A DNA stretch of 13,261 nucleotides from Acidobacteriota bacterium (GCA_016177515.1 JACOUZ010000314.1:1-13261), one strand, 5' to 3'. Counted from the first letter of the stretch, positions 1 through 7,725 are shown. Translations and numbers: made by a program. The notes: generated by a model not told the origin, from the sequence alone.

Positions 1-94
1 CGCGGGCCACCTCGTGCACCGGCCGGTCGTAGAAGGCCGCCGGGAGGAGGCGGGCCCGGGGGCTCCGGGACGATGCGACAGGTGACACGTTCAT
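1..94 (-). CDS. Probable DNA-3-methyladenine glycosylase (AAG/Mpg family), N-terminal fragment
   Basis: Only the first 31 codons lie in the window; the gene continues off the left edge. Translation from the ATG at 94-92 gives a short variable leader followed by LLPAAFYDRPVHEVAR. This fits the conserved start of the AAG/Mpg family (roughly xLPxxFYxRpxxEVArxLLG), base-excision enzymes that remove alkylated purines such as 3-methyladenine. No catalytic residue is visible, since those lie further in. The only other nearby start in frame is a GTG at 88-86; no start occurs between it and the conserved block. The ribosome binding site is poor, with only a distant G-run. A minus-strand TATAAA at 131-126 could be the -10 element, without a clear -35. 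The gene is divergent from the tRNA. The family call rests on about 16 residues. Confidence 0.6.
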   Translation of the reverse strand, partial: MNVSPVASSRSPRARLLPAAFYDRPVHEVAR

Positions 95-125
95 GACGGA
101 ATGATAACCCCCGGCGTGGCGAGGT

Positions 126-131
126 TTTATA
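126..131 (-). promoter_or_regulatory. Possible -10 element (TATAAA) for the leftward glycosylase gene
   Basis: The minus strand reads TATAAA here, 31 bases before the ATG at 94, in an AT-rich island within GC-rich sequence. No recognisable -35 lies 16-18 bases upstream, so this is a weak call. The rest of the gap between the two divergent units (95-184) shows nothing else I can name. A plus-strand TAGAGT at 171-176 might serve the tRNA, but it is a poor match. Confidence 0.25.
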
Positions 132-184
132 GCACAGGCCGCGCGCTGGCGCCCGCCGCGGGGGCGATGATAGAGTGAGGCGCC

Positions 185-278
185 GGAGAGGTACCGAAGT
201 GGTCACAACGGGCCCGCCTCGAAAGCGGGTTGGGGCCTAAACAGTCCCACGTGGGTTCGAATCCCACCCTCTCCGCCA
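185..278 (+). tRNA. tRNA-Ser (anticodon CGA)
   Basis: This is a complete class II cloverleaf. The acceptor stem GGAGAGG (185-191) pairs with CCTCTCC (268-274), followed by discriminator G275 and an encoded CCA (276-278). The D stem CCG/CGG is at 194-196 and 209-211. The anticodon stem CCCGC/GCGGG (213-217, 225-229) closes the loop CTCGAAA, with anticodon CGA at 220-222, reading the serine codon UCG. The long variable arm of about 21 bases (230-250) folds on GGGG/CCC pairs. The T arm is GTGGG, TTCGAAT, CCCAC (251-267). The long variable arm and discriminator G are serine identity elements. The gene stands alone, not in a tRNA cluster. Confidence 0.97.
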
Positions 279-296
279 TTCCCCCCTCGCCGCCCC

Positions 297-316
297 GGTC
301 CCGGGACGGCGGGACC
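297..316 (+). terminator. GC hairpin between tRNA-Ser and the DUF885 gene
   Basis: GGTCCCG (297-303) and CGGGACC (310-316) form a perfect 7-base-pair stem with a 6-base loop. It lies 18 bases after the tRNA CCA and just before the GAGG ribosome binding site (320-323) of the next gene. There is no T-run after it, so it is not a classical intrinsic terminator. It could be an attenuator, a 3' processing boundary for the tRNA precursor, or chance in GC-rich DNA. Confidence 0.3.
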
Positions 317-331
317 CACGAGGTCGGCGAC

Positions 332-2116
332 ATGAGCGAAGCGGCGCGAACGCCATCCCGTTTCCCGGGGGGAATCCCCGCGGGGGCAGAGGGCAGAGAC
401 CTCGCCTTCTACTCCATCGCCGATCGCTATCTCGACGACTCCATGCGCGCCTATCCCTCCACGGCGACCGTGGTCGGCCACCACACGTACGACGCCCTTC
501 TGGAGGATCTCGGCGCGGCCGGGCTCCAGGAGAAAACCGACCTGGCGCGGCGGTACCGGGCGGAGCTGTCGGCCATCGATCCGGGAGGACTGTCGACCAG
601 CGCCCGCATCGACTATCGGCTGGTCCTGAACGAAATTGAGGGGGCGCTGTTCTCGCTGACCGAGCTCAGGCCGCACGAGAGGAGCCCGCAGAGCTACGTC
701 GACCTGCTGGGGAACTCCACCCTCTACCTGACGCTCCTGGAGCCGGATTCCGATCTGTGGCCCGATCGGCTCGGCGCGCTCCTGTCGCGCATGCGGCAGA
801 TCCCGCGCCTGCTGCAGGCGGCCCGGGCGAACCTCAGGAACCCTCCGCGGGTGGCCACCGAGATGGTCCTCGACACCCACGCCGGAATCATCGCTTTCTT
901 CGAGAAGACGGCGCCGCCCCTGTTCTCCCGGGCCCCGTCCCTGCACGCGGCGCTTCTGGAGGAGAACTCCCGCGTCATCCAGGCGCTCAAGGATTTCCAC
1001 GGGTGGCTCGAGCGGGACCTCCTCCCCCGGTCGAACGGGGACTGGCGGCTCGGAAGGGACCTGTGGACCCGGAAGCTGAGGCACACGCTGCAGTCCGGCC
1101 TGTCGCCGGACGAGATCCAGAGGCGCGCCCGGGAGCACCTCGACGCCGATCGCCGGCTCATGCTGGAGGTCGCGATGCCGCTGCACCGGGCGCTCCATCC
1201 CGACCACCGTCACCTAGAGAGCGGGGACGACCTCGTCAACCGGGTGGTCCGGGAGGTCCTGGACGACGTGTGCAGCCGGCACTCGACCCGCGAGTCGCTG
1301 TTCCGGGACACGCTCCAGGCGATCGAGAGGATCAAGGGATTCATACGGGAACGCGGGCTCATCACGCTTCCTCCCGAAAACGACCATTTCGTCGTCGAGC
1401 CGACTCCCGGCTTCCTGGACGGCGTGGCGGTGGCGTACTTCAACCCGCCGCCGATCCTCGAGCCGGACCTCAAGAAATCGTTCTGGATCTCCTCCGTGCC
1501 GCGCGGCGGCACGCCCGAGAAGGACCGCGACGCGGAAGAGTCCTTCCTGCGCGAGTACAACCTCTACGCCCTTCAGGGGCTGACCATCCACGAGGCCTTC
1601 CCGGGCCACTACGTGCTGTACGGCTTCGCCCTGCGCTCGCCTTTCGCCACGGTCTACAAGAAGATCTTCTCCTCGGGGACGTTCGCCGAGGGGTGGGCCG
1701 TGCTCGCCGAGCGGATGATGTTCGAGAACGGCTACGCCGACGGGGAGCCGGCCAACCTGCTCATCCACCTCAAGCAGCGGCTGCGCGTGCCGCTCAACGC
1801 CCTGCTCGACGCCGCTTTGCACACCCGGGAGATGACGGACGAGGAGGCGGACCGCTTCGGCCTCGATCTCCTGCAGCGGTTCGGCTTCCAGGAGGAGGCG
1901 GAGGCGCGCGGCAAGCTGCGGCGCGCCAAGGTGTCGTCCACCCAGCTTTCCACGTACTTCGTCGGCTGGCTGGAGCTGGCGGACATCCTCGACGAGGAGC
2001 GGCTGCGCCAGGGCGCGCGTTTCGATCTGCGCGCCTTCAACGAGCGCCTGCTCTCGTTCGGATCGATCCCGCCGCGCGACGTGCGCGCCCTGCTCCACCC
2101 GGACGCGGCGCGCTGA
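332..2116 (+). CDS. DUF885 family protein (putative metallopeptidase-like)
   Basis: This 594-residue protein matches the bacterial DUF885 family, alpha-helical proteins with a zinc-peptidase-like site related to M2/M3-type enzymes; most members have no known substrate. The key signature is HEAFPGHY, with H420, E421 and H425 in HExxxxH spacing. It is followed by FAEGWAVLAE, where E453 is the likely third ligand. The length is usual for the family. The ATG at 332 is chosen because GAGG (320-323) lies 8 bases upstream. The frame is open back to 230, but that stretch is the tRNA gene and cannot be coding. The N-terminus (MSEAARTPSRFPGG) has no signal peptide, although many relatives are exported, so a cytoplasmic location is inferred. 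It ends 29 bases from the convergent phoU stop. Nothing links it functionally to the phosphate genes. Confidence 0.88.
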   Translation: MSEAARTPSRFPGGIPAGAEGRDLAFYSIADRYLDDSMRAYPSTATVVGHHTYDALLEDLGAAGLQEKTDLARRYRAELSAIDPGGLSTSARIDYRLVLNEIEGALFSLTELRPHERSPQSYVDLLGNSTLYLTLLEPDSDLWPDRLGALLSRMRQIPRLLQAARANLRNPPRVATEMVLDTHAGIIAFFEKTAPPLFSRAPSLHAALLEENSRVIQALKDFHGWLERDLLPRSNGDWRLGRDLWTRKLRHTLQSGLSPDEIQRRAREHLDADRRLMLEVAMPLHRALHPDHRHLESGDDLVNRVVREVLDDVCSRHSTRESLFRDTLQAIERIKGFIRERGLITLPPENDHFVVEPTPGFLDGVAVAYFNPPPILEPDLKKSFWISSVPRGGTPEKDRDAEESFLREYNLYALQGLTIHEAFPGHYVLYGFALRSPFATVYKKIFSSGTFAEGWAVLAERMMFENGYADGEPANLLIHLKQRLRVPLNALLDAALHTREMTDEEADRFGLDLLQRFGFQEEAEARGKLRRAKVSSTQLSTYFVGWLELADILDEERLRQGARFDLRAFNERLLSFGSIPPRDVRALLHPDAAR

Positions 2117-2146
2117 CGCCGTCCCCGGGGGTGAGCGCCGGGCGTC
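2115..2146. terminator. Possible bidirectional stem-loop between convergent DUF885 and phoU genes
   Basis: GACGCC (2115-2120) and GGCGTC (2141-2146) are perfect inverted repeats spanning the whole 29-base gap between the two stop codons, with a CCCCGGGG core inside. A symmetrical stem is expected where two transcripts converge. No T-run follows on either side, so termination efficiency cannot be judged. Confidence 0.3.
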
Positions 2147-2838
2147 TAGCGGCCGCCGCCCGCGCCCTCCTGCGCGCCGGGGTGGCGGACGTCGCGCCCC
2201 TCGCACATGAAGATGACCATCTGGGCGATGTTGGTGCCGTGATCGGCGACGCGCTCGAGGTATTTGGCGATGAAGGTGATGCGCAGCGCCCGGCTGACGT
2301 TCTTCGGCTCTTCGATCATGTAGGTCAGGAGCTCGCGGAAGAGCTGCACGTTCAGGTCGTCCACCGCCTGGTCGGCCTGCAGGACCTCCCGCGCCAGATT
2401 GGGATCGCGCTTCACGAACGCGTCCAGGGCCTTCCCGACCATGCCGGAGGCGGCGGAAGCCATGCGCGGGATGTCGATGTACGGCTTCAGCGGCGGCTCC
2501 TCGCTGAGCTCGATCGAGCGCTCGGCGATGTTGACCGCCAGGTCGCCGATGCGCTCCAGGTCGGTGACGATCTTGAGCGCCGTGGCGATGAACCTCAGGT
2601 CCGATGCGGCCGGCTGGCGGAGCGCCAGCAGGCTGAGGCAGAGATGATCGATCTCCAGCTCCGCCGAGTCCACCGCGCGGTCCGAATCGATGACGCGCCG
2701 CGCCAGATCCGGCCGGCGCTCCAGGAGGGACTTCATCGCCGAGGCGATCATCTCCTCGACCTTGCCGCCCAGAAGGAGGATCTTCTCCTTCAGGACCAGA
2801 AGATCCTGCTCGTAATGCCGGCTCGTGTGCTCTGTCAT
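2146..2838 (-). CDS. phoU: Phosphate signalling complex protein PhoU
   Basis: PhoU couples the Pst importer to the PhoR sensor: with phosphate plentiful it keeps PhoR in its phosphatase state, and it also restrains Pst uptake. The 230-residue product has the family's usual length and two tandem three-helix PhoU repeats (about 10-115 and 120-215). Each repeat carries the metal-binding E/DxxxD type motif: [10 protein letters not shown] near residues 95-104 and [10 protein letters not shown] near 195-204. The C-terminal tail is rich in Gly and Ala and not conserved. The ATG at 2838 overlaps the pstB stop by four bases (ATGA), which implies translational coupling. It is the last gene of the pst operon, its usual place. 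The frame is open much further upstream, inside pstB, but that part is out-of-frame pstB sequence. Confidence 0.96.
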   Translation of the reverse strand: MTEHTSRHYEQDLLVLKEKILLLGGKVEEMIASAMKSLLERRPDLARRVIDSDRAVDSAELEIDHLCLSLLALRQPAASDLRFIATALKIVTDLERIGDLAVNIAERSIELSEEPPLKPYIDIPRMASAASGMVGKALDAFVKRDPNLAREVLQADQAVDDLNVQLFRELLTYMIEEPKNVSRALRITFIAKYLERVADHGTNIAQMVIFMCEGRDVRHPGAQEGAGGGR

Positions 2839-3647
2839 CCGAACCGTCCGGTGATGTAGTCCTCGGTCCGGCGGTCGGCCGGGGTGGTGAAGATCGTCTC
2901 CGTGTCGTCCACCTCGACCAGCTGGCCGTTCAGCAGGAACGCCGTCCGGTCCGACACGCGCGCCGCCTGCTGCATGTTGTGGGTGACGATGACGACGGTG
3001 TAGCGCTCGCGCAGCTCTTCGATGAGCTCTTCGATGCGCGCGGTCGAGATCGGGTCGAGGGCGGAGCACGGCTCGTCCATCAGGATGACCTCCGGGTCCA
3101 CCGCCAGCACGCGCGCCAGGCAGAGACGCTGCTGCTGGCCGCCGGAAAGCTCCATGGCGGAGGTGCCCAGGCGATCCTTCACCTCGTCCCACAGGGCCGC
3201 CTGGCGCAGGCTGCGTTCGACGGCCTGGTCCAGGTCCCCCGCACGGCTGGCGCCGTGGATGCGCGGGCCGAAGGCGACGTTCTCGAATATCGACTTCGGG
3301 AACGGGTTGGCCTTCTGGAAAAGCATCCCGACCCGCCGTCTCAGGTCCACCAGGTCCACTCCGGGCGCGTAGACGTCCTGCCCATCGATAGTGACCCTCC
3401 CTTCCACCTTCACTTCGGTGCCGATCTCGGCGATCCGGTTGATCGACTTGATGAGCGTCGACTTGCCGCAACCCGAGGGGCCGATGATGGCGGTCACCCG
3501 CCTCTCGGGGACGTCGAGAGTGACGCCGCTCAGGGCCTGCCGGCCGGGGTAGGAGAAGCTCACCCCTCCGAAGGCGACCTTGGCCGGAGAGGCGTTGGAG
3601 ACCGCCTCGCGCGCCGGGCGGGGTGTCACCATGGCCGAGGACTTCAT
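2835..3647 (-). CDS. pstB: Phosphate ABC transporter ATP-binding protein PstB
   Basis: This is the ATPase that powers phosphate import through PstC-PstA at the cytoplasmic face. All nucleotide-binding motifs are present in the 270-residue product: Walker [10 protein letters not shown] (56-64), Q-loop Q111 in LFQKANPFP, signature LSGGQQQR (167-174), Walker B VILMDEP (187-193) with the PstB-typical CSALDP after it, and switch H223 in VTHNMQQA. The [15 protein letters not shown] segment is characteristic of PstB rather than other ABC ATPases. The ATG at 3647 overlaps the pstA stop as ATGA. A second in-frame ATG at 3632 would trim five poorly conserved residues. The first 22 residues form a non-conserved leader before the ABC domain. 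Confidence 0.97.
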   Translation of the reverse strand: MKSSAMVTPRPAREAVSNASPAKVAFGGVSFSYPGRQALSGVTLDVPERRVTAIIGPSGCGKSTLIKSINRIAEIGTEVKVEGRVTIDGQDVYAPGVDLVDLRRRVGMLFQKANPFPKSIFENVAFGPRIHGASRAGDLDQAVERSLRQAALWDEVKDRLGTSAMELSGGQQQRLCLARVLAVDPEVILMDEPCSALDPISTARIEELIEELRERYTVVIVTHNMQQAARVSDRTAFLLNGQLVEVDDTETIFTTPADRRTEDYITGRFG

Positions 3648-4582
3648 CGCGATTCCAGGCCCCTGCGGTAGCGGACGCGCAGCGAAATGGCGGCCAGGTT
3701 CAGGATGAAGGTGAGGGCCACGAGGATCAGCGTGGTGCCGTACTGGATCGGCCGGGTCGCCGCGGCGTCGGTGCTCTGGGTCGCCATGATGAAGATATGG
3801 TACGACAGTTCCATGAACTGATCGAGCGGGTTCACCATCGGGACCGACAGGCCCGTGAACGGGACGCCGAGGTGCACGATCGGCAGGCGCGGCAGGAAAT
3901 AGGCGCAGCCGGTGAACAGGATCGGCGCCGTCTCCCCCGCCCCGCGGCTGACCGACAGGATCGATCCGGTCAGGATGCCGGCCCGCGCCTGGGGCAGGAC
4001 GACCCGCCTGACCGTCTGCCAGCGGGTCGCCCCCAGGGCGAAGGAGGCCTCGCGGTGGCTGCGCGGCACGGCGGTGAGCGCCTCGGCCGTGTTCACGATG
4101 ATCACCGGCAGCACCAGCACGGCCAGGGTCGCGGCGGCCCAGAGCATCGCCGGCTGGCCGAACAGGAGCCCCCCGCCCCGCACGCGATCGATCGACCTGC
4201 CGATGAACAGGATGAAGAACCCGACCCCGAACAGCCCGAAGACGATGGAGGGGACGCCTGCCAGGTTGTTCACCGACGCCCGGATGACCCGCGCCAGGCC
4301 GGAGCTCCCGGCGTACTCCACCATGTAGATGGCGGCGCACACGCCGAGCGGCAGGGCCATGACGATCATCAGGAGGGTGATGCAGATCGTCCCGAAGATC
4401 GCCGGGAAGATGCCGCCGTGCGTCATCCCCTCCGTGGGCGTGGCCGACAGGAACTCCCAGGTGATGACGCCGGCGCCGCCCCGGACAATGGAGCCGATCA
4501 GCAGGATCGTCGCCAGGAGCACGGCGAAAGCGGTGCCGCGCAGGAGCGCGAGGGCAATCGTCTCGACGAAGCGCCGCTTCAC
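3644..4582 (-). CDS. pstA: Phosphate ABC transporter permease PstA
   Basis: PstA is one of the two inner-membrane subunits forming the phosphate channel. The 312-residue protein has about six hydrophobic segments (near 13-33, 60-88, 105-127, 147-165, 200-225 and 282-303). It carries the EAA coupling loop [20 protein letters not shown] at 178-197, which docks on Pst[15 protein letters not shown] and [10 protein letters not shown] are typical of PstA. The start is a GTG at 4582-4580, overlapping the pstC stop as GTGA; no ATG fits the expected N-terminus better. The residues [14 protein letters not shown] form a short basic cytoplasmic end before the first membrane helix. Both borders are 4-base overlaps, so translation is probably coupled through the pstC-pstA-pstB-phoU chain. 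Confidence 0.96.
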   Translation of the reverse strand: MKRRFVETIALALLRGTAFAVLLATILLIGSIVRGGAGVITWEFLSATPTEGMTHGGIFPAIFGTICITLLMIVMALPLGVCAAIYMVEYAGSSGLARVIRASVNNLAGVPSIVFGLFGVGFFILFIGRSIDRVRGGGLLFGQPAMLWAAATLAVLVLPVIIVNTAEALTAVPRSHREASFALGATRWQTVRRVVLPQARAGILTGSILSVSRGAGETAPILFTGCAYFLPRLPIVHLGVPFTGLSVPMVNPLDQFMELSYHIFIMATQSTDAAATRPIQYGTTLILVALTFILNLAAISLRVRYRRGLESR

Positions 4583-5571
4583 AGGGCCAGCCGCCGGCGC
4601 ATCCGGGCGACCGCCAGCTCGGCCACCAGGTTGATCAGAAAGGTCATGACGAAGAGGAGCGAGCCGACCAGGAAGAGGGCGCGGTACTGCTCCCCCCCCT
4701 GCGGCACGGCCCCCAGCTCGGCGGCGATGGTCGCCGTCATCGTGCGCACGCTGTCGAACGGGTTCAGCGTCACCTGCGCGGCGTTGCCGGTCGCCATCAG
4801 GACGATCATCGTCTCCCCGAGGGCCCGCCCCATTCCCAGGAGGATCGCGGCGACCAGGCCCGACGCCCCCGCGGGGACGACCACCCGGGTGATGGTCTCC
4901 CAGCGATTGGCGCCCAGGGCGTGCGCCCCCTCTCTCAGATACCCGGGCACCGCGCGCAGGGCATCGTCGGTCATGGTGGCGATCACCGGCACGATGACGA
5001 GCGACACGCCCAGCGCTCCGACCATCGCATTCAGCCGGAAGGTGGTGCCGAGCGCGTCCTGGACGAAGGTGGCCAGAGTGGCCAGGCAGAAGAAACCGAT
5101 GACCACGGACGGGACGCCGGCCAGGAGCTCGATCGCCGGCTTGATGACCTCCCGCGTCCTCTTCCCGGCGATCTCGGCGAGATAGATGCCGCAGGCCACG
5201 CCGAAGATCGTGGCGATGAGGGTGCCGGGCAGGGCCACCAGAAAACTGCCGAGAAGAAGCGGGATCAGCGAGTACTTGGGGTTCTGTCCGACCGGCTGCC
5301 AGAGACGCACGGTCTGCGGCACGTTGTCGAAATCGAGCTCCTGCGACTGGAGGAAATGCCCCGCGGGGATCGTCCGGAAGGCCTGGATCCCCTCCTTGAA
5401 CAGGAAGATGAAGATGAGCAAGATGGCGGCGATGGCGATGAAGCCGTTCAGGCGCAGGAAGGTCTCGATGAAGACTTCCCTCCAGCGGCCGCGCCTGAGG
5501 CGACGGACGGCCCCGGGCACGACCGGGACCGTCCCCGCCTTGCCGATCTTCGATTCGATTCGAGAGTCCAC
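4579..5571 (-). CDS. pstC: Phosphate ABC transporter permease PstC
   Basis: PstC is the partner of PstA in the inner-membrane phosphate channel. Numbered from the GTG at 5571, the 330-residue protein has a first membrane segment near 42-59, an extracytoplasmic stretch of about 40 residues, further segments from about 102 on, and the EAA loop [21 protein letters not shown] at about 213-233. [14 protein letters not shown] and [16 protein letters not shown] are family hallmarks. The start is uncertain. No ATG exists near the N-terminus. The GTG at 5571 lies one base after the pstS stop, which allows re-initiation, but it has no Shine-Dalgarno sequence. A GTG at 5520 would give 313 residues, close to the common PstC length. 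The frame open above 5571 lies inside pstS and is not coding. Confidence 0.94.
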   Translation of the reverse strand: MDSRIESKIGKAGTVPVVPGAVRRLRRGRWREVFIETFLRLNGFIAIAAILLIFIFLFKEGIQAFRTIPAGHFLQSQELDFDNVPQTVRLWQPVGQNPKYSLIPLLLGSFLVALPGTLIATIFGVACGIYLAEIAGKRTREVIKPAIELLAGVPSVVIGFFCLATLATFVQDALGTTFRLNAMVGALGVSLVIVPVIATMTDDALRAVPGYLREGAHALGANRWETITRVVVPAGASGLVAAILLGMGRALGETMIVLMATGNAAQVTLNPFDSVRTMTATIAAELGAVPQGGEQYRALFLVGSLLFVMTFLINLVAELAVARMRRRLAL

Positions 5572-5572
5572 G

Positions 5573-6475
5573 TCAGTTCGCGGCGGCGCGCTCCGCGCGT
5601 GCCTCGCCCGGCATCGGGACGTACTCGATCTTCTCGACGATCTTCTGCCCTTCCGGGCCGAGGATCCAGTCGAGGTACTCCTTCGCGGCCCCCTTCGGCT
5701 GGCCGGCCGAATAGACGTACAGGTAGCGCGCGATAGGATACGTCTCGCTCCAGACGGCATCGAAATTGACCTTGCCGCCGGCAAGGAGCGGCGAGATCGG
5801 CGCGCTCTTGTCGTCCTTGGCGATCTTCAGGATCTTGATTTTGGGATTGCCGGCGAAGTAGGCCACCCCGCCGAAGCCGATTCCGGCCGGATCCTTGGCC
5901 ACGGCCTCGGCGACCGCGCTCGTCCCGGGCATCGTCTGCGCGTCGGCCGCGTAGTCGCGGTTGTTCAGCACGTGCTCCTTGAAGAAGACGTAGGTGCCGC
6001 TGTTCGATTCGCGCGTGTAGCGGAGGATTCTCTTGTCCGGCCCGCCGACCTGCTTCCAGTTGCTGATGTAGCCGGTGTAGATCTTCCCGACCTGCTGCAT
6101 GGTCAGATGGTCGACGGGGTTGGAGGCGCTGACGACCACGGCGAGGGCGTCCATCGCTGTCTTGAACTCGACGACGTCGGAGCCGTTCTTCTTCGCCGCC
6201 TCCTTCTCTTCCGCCTTGATCGGCCGGCTGGAGTTGGCCAGGGTCGTCGTGCCGTTGATGAGCGCGGCGATGCCGGTGCCCGAGCCCCCCCCGGTCACCT
6301 GGATGGTGACGTCCTTCTTCGCCTTCATGTACTCCTCGGCCCACCTCTGCCCCAGGATCACCATGGTGTCGGAACCCTTGACGGTGATGGTGTCGGCGGC
6401 CGCCAGCAGTCCGGCCAGGCCGGCCGCTCCGCAAGCAAAGACCGCGGCGACTGCGGGAATTCTCCTCATCTTCAT
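5573..6475 (-). CDS. pstS: Periplasmic phosphate-binding protein PstS
   Basis: PstS captures inorganic phosphate in the periplasm and delivers it to PstCA. The 300-residue product has a basic N-terminus (MKMRR), a hydrophobic core and probable cleavage after LLAAA near residue 27. The mature part begins TITVKGSDTM, with phosphate-contact type motifs GSDT (34-37), GSGTG (64-68), SSRPIK (82-87) and TRESNSGTY (154-162); this is the short TIGR02136-like PstS type. The ATG at 6475 is chosen because GAGGAG at 6488-6483 is 7 bases upstream. An ATG at 6481 is too close to it. A TTG at 6517 is only 16 bases from the Pho box and probably lies before or at the transcript start. A VFAC sequence (12-15) resembles a weak lipobox, but the SPI-like reading seems better. 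Confidence 0.95.
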   Translation of the reverse strand: MKMRRIPAVAAVFACGAAGLAGLLAAADTITVKGSDTMVILGQRWAEEYMKAKKDVTIQVTGGGSGTGIAALINGTTTLANSSRPIKAEEKEAAKKNGSDVVEFKTAMDALAVVVSASNPVDHLTMQQVGKIYTGYISNWKQVGGPDKRILRYTRESNSGTYVFFKEHVLNNRDYAADAQTMPGTSAVAEAVAKDPAGIGFGGVAYFAGNPKIKILKIAKDDKSAPISPLLAGGKVNFDAVWSETYPIARYLYVYSAGQPKGAAKEYLDWILGPEGQKIVEKIEYVPMPGEARAERAAAN

Positions 6476-6482
6476 TCGCATT

Positions 6483-6488
6483 CTCCTC
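6483..6488 (-). promoter_or_regulatory. Ribosome binding site that decides the pstS start
   Basis: The minus strand reads GAGGAG at 6488-6483. It leaves 1 base before the ATG at 6481, 7 before the ATG at 6475 and 13 before the ATG at 6469. Normal spacing therefore points to 6475. Confidence 0.7.
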
Positions 6489-6532
6489 GTTGTGTTCAGT
6501 CGTTGAGTCTTGTTCAACCCGATTTCCTTCCG

Positions 6533-6561
6533 GTGACGAATCTGTGACAGTTGTGTGACGG
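6533..6561 (-). promoter_or_regulatory. Triple-phased Pho box (PhoB site) upstream of pstS
   Basis: Read on the minus strand, three 7-mers stand exactly 11 bases apart: CCGTCAC (6561-6555), CTGTCAC (6550-6544) and TCGTCAC (6539-6533), separated by the 4-base spacers ACAA and AGAT. The PhoB site of Enterobacteria is a direct repeat of CTGTCAT-like 7-mers with 4-base spacers, so spacing and sequence both match. The site ends 58 bases before the pstS ATG, in the 97-base gap after the porin stop. It gives pstSCAB-phoU its own phosphate-starvation promoter. No convincing -10 is seen downstream, which is common where PhoB replaces -35 recognition. Confidence 0.85.
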
Positions 6562-6572
6562 CCCCCGGCGCC

Positions 6573-7676
6573 TCAGAAGACGATCTGAACCTGCGCCCGG
6601 AACACGTCGGTCTTGTTGTCGGTGGCGGAGGCCTCGTCCTCGACCTGGCCGTAGTCCGCCTGGAACTTCAGATCGTGCTTGCTGAAGTAATACCCGAAGC
6701 CGATGCGTTTCTCGATCTCGGTGTTCTCGACCACGTCCCCGTCCCCGTCGAAGTAGCTGTAGCGCAGGGCGACTTCGATCTTGCGGGGCACGAGGAAGAA
6801 CCCGGCCTGGCCGACCGCACCGGCGGAGTCGACGTCGGGGGCTCCCGCGGCCTGCTCCTCCGTCCGGGAGTAGTAGTCCGCCAGGGCGAACAGCCGCTTG
6901 TACTTGAGGCCGAAGAAGGCTTCCCCGGTTGACTGTTTCAGATCTTCGGCCGTCTTCAGGAGGCTCGCCTGGGTCGAGTTCAGCATGTAGGAAAGGCCGA
7001 TCGTCCAGTTGACCTTGTCGGGGTGATCCACTGCCGATTCCGACAGCTTGTACTCGCCGCCGGGGTCGAGGTGCACGCGGGCGACGTACATGTAGCCCGT
7101 GTCGTCGCTGGTCTTGCGGTTGCGGCCGTTGCCGTTGAACACGCCGGCCTCGTAGCCGAGCTTCTTCCCGAAGCCGGTCCCCCAGAGCATCGCCCCCTGC
7201 TGCCGCGAAGGCGCGAAGGCCTCGGAGGCCACCGAGCGATCGACGAATTCCTGGTCTCCCGAGGAGGTCAGCTCCTGGAGTCCGAACGGGGCCTTGAACT
7301 GGCCGAGCCGGACGGTCGCCCGGGGATTGCGCGCCAGGTCGAAATACAGGTCCCGCAGGTCGGGGCTCTTGCGCGCGGGCGACGCGCCGGCGTCATCCTG
7401 CCCCGTGAAGTCGTACTGCACCTTGTACTTCAGCCACGAATAGAAGGCGAACCCGTCCAGCCGCAGCCGCGCGCGCGGCAGGTTGAAGGCGCCGTTGTCG
7501 TCGGTGAGCGACTGGTCGTCGGTCATCGTGTAGGTGTAGCGGAACTGCGTGCGGGTCGAGATCTTCAGGGAGAACCCCTTGTCATACCCCCACTCGTTCT
7601 GCTCCTGCGCCAGGGCCGGCATGGCCGGGGCGGCCAGCACGAGGCCGAGGAGCACCGAAGCGCCTCGCATTCGCAT
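6573..7676 (-). CDS. Phosphate-selective porin (OprO/OprP family)
   Basis: This is an outer-membrane beta-barrel channel likely to admit phosphate or polyphosphate, by membership of the OprO/OprP (PF07396-like) family. The 367-residue precursor has a signal peptide (MRMRGASVLLGLVLAAPAMPALA, cleavage before Q24). The barrel alternates hydrophobic and polar residues. It contains family-like stretches such as FNLPRARLRLDGFAF, LKYKVQYDF, VRLGQFKAPFGLQEL and FVDRSVASEAF, and ends in phenylalanine (VQIVF), the usual outer-membrane assembly signal. The ATG at 7676 follows GGGAGG with about 10 bases of spacing; a second ATG two codons later is possible. It sits between phoR and pstS, behind two Pho boxes, so control by phosphate starvation is expected. 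Ion selectivity cannot be read from the sequence alone. Confidence 0.9.
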   Translation of the reverse strand: MRMRGASVLLGLVLAAPAMPALAQEQNEWGYDKGFSLKISTRTQFRYTYTMTDDQSLTDDNGAFNLPRARLRLDGFAFYSWLKYKVQYDFTGQDDAGASPARKSPDLRDLYFDLARNPRATVRLGQFKAPFGLQELTSSGDQEFVDRSVASEAFAPSRQQGAMLWGTGFGKKLGYEAGVFNGNGRNRKTSDDTGYMYVARVHLDPGGEYKLSESAVDHPDKVNWTIGLSYMLNSTQASLLKTAEDLKQSTGEAFFGLKYKRLFALADYYSRTEEQAAGAPDVDSAGAVGQAGFFLVPRKIEVALRYSYFDGDGDVVENTEIEKRIGFGYYFSKHDLKFQADYGQVEDEASATDNKTDVFRAQVQIVF

Positions 7677-7699
7677 CGTCGTCGTCCCTCCCGTTCGGG

Positions 7700-7725
7700 C
7701 CCGGCGGCCCCCATGGCGCGCCGGG
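7700..7725 (-). other. Hairpin in the porin 5' leader
   Basis: CCCGGCG (7700-7706) and CGCCGGG (7719-7725) form a perfect 7-base-pair stem with a 12-base loop in the untranslated leader between the Pho box and the porin start. No T-run follows. It might stabilise the porin mRNA or stop read-through from phoR, or it may be chance in GC-rich DNA. Confidence 0.25.

Noticed and set aside
82..99. Pho-box-like repeat on the minus strand: CCGTCAT, GAAC, GTGTCAC at 11-base spacing.
   Set aside because: It overlaps the start codon (94-92) of the putative glycosylase gene, where an activator site would not work, and that gene has no expected phosphate link. It is probably chance, although the start of that gene is not certain.
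230..331. Upstream in-frame extension of the DUF885 gene.
   Set aside because: It begins inside the tRNA-Ser, has no ribosome binding site and encodes low-complexity sequence.
127..333. Minus-strand open frame of 68 residues containing ERVGFEPTW.
   Set aside because: This is the well-known false protein produced by translating the strand opposite a tRNA; it lies across the tRNA-Ser gene.
203..1213. Long minus-strand frame opposite the DUF885 gene; similar long frames lie opposite or across pst, phoR, phoB and the permease.
   Set aside because: They are rich in Arg, Gly, Pro and Ala, show no family motif, and arise from high GC at third codon positions of the real genes.
757..2859. 700-residue plus-strand frame running from the DUF885 gene through phoU.
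   Set aside because: It crosses two convergent genes that have clear families, and its composition is that of an out-of-frame translation.
6479..6517. Alternative pstS starts at TTG 6517 or ATG 6481.
   Set aside because: The TTG is only 16 bases past the Pho box, near or before the likely transcript start. The ATG at 6481 leaves one base after GAGGAG. ATG 6475 fits better.
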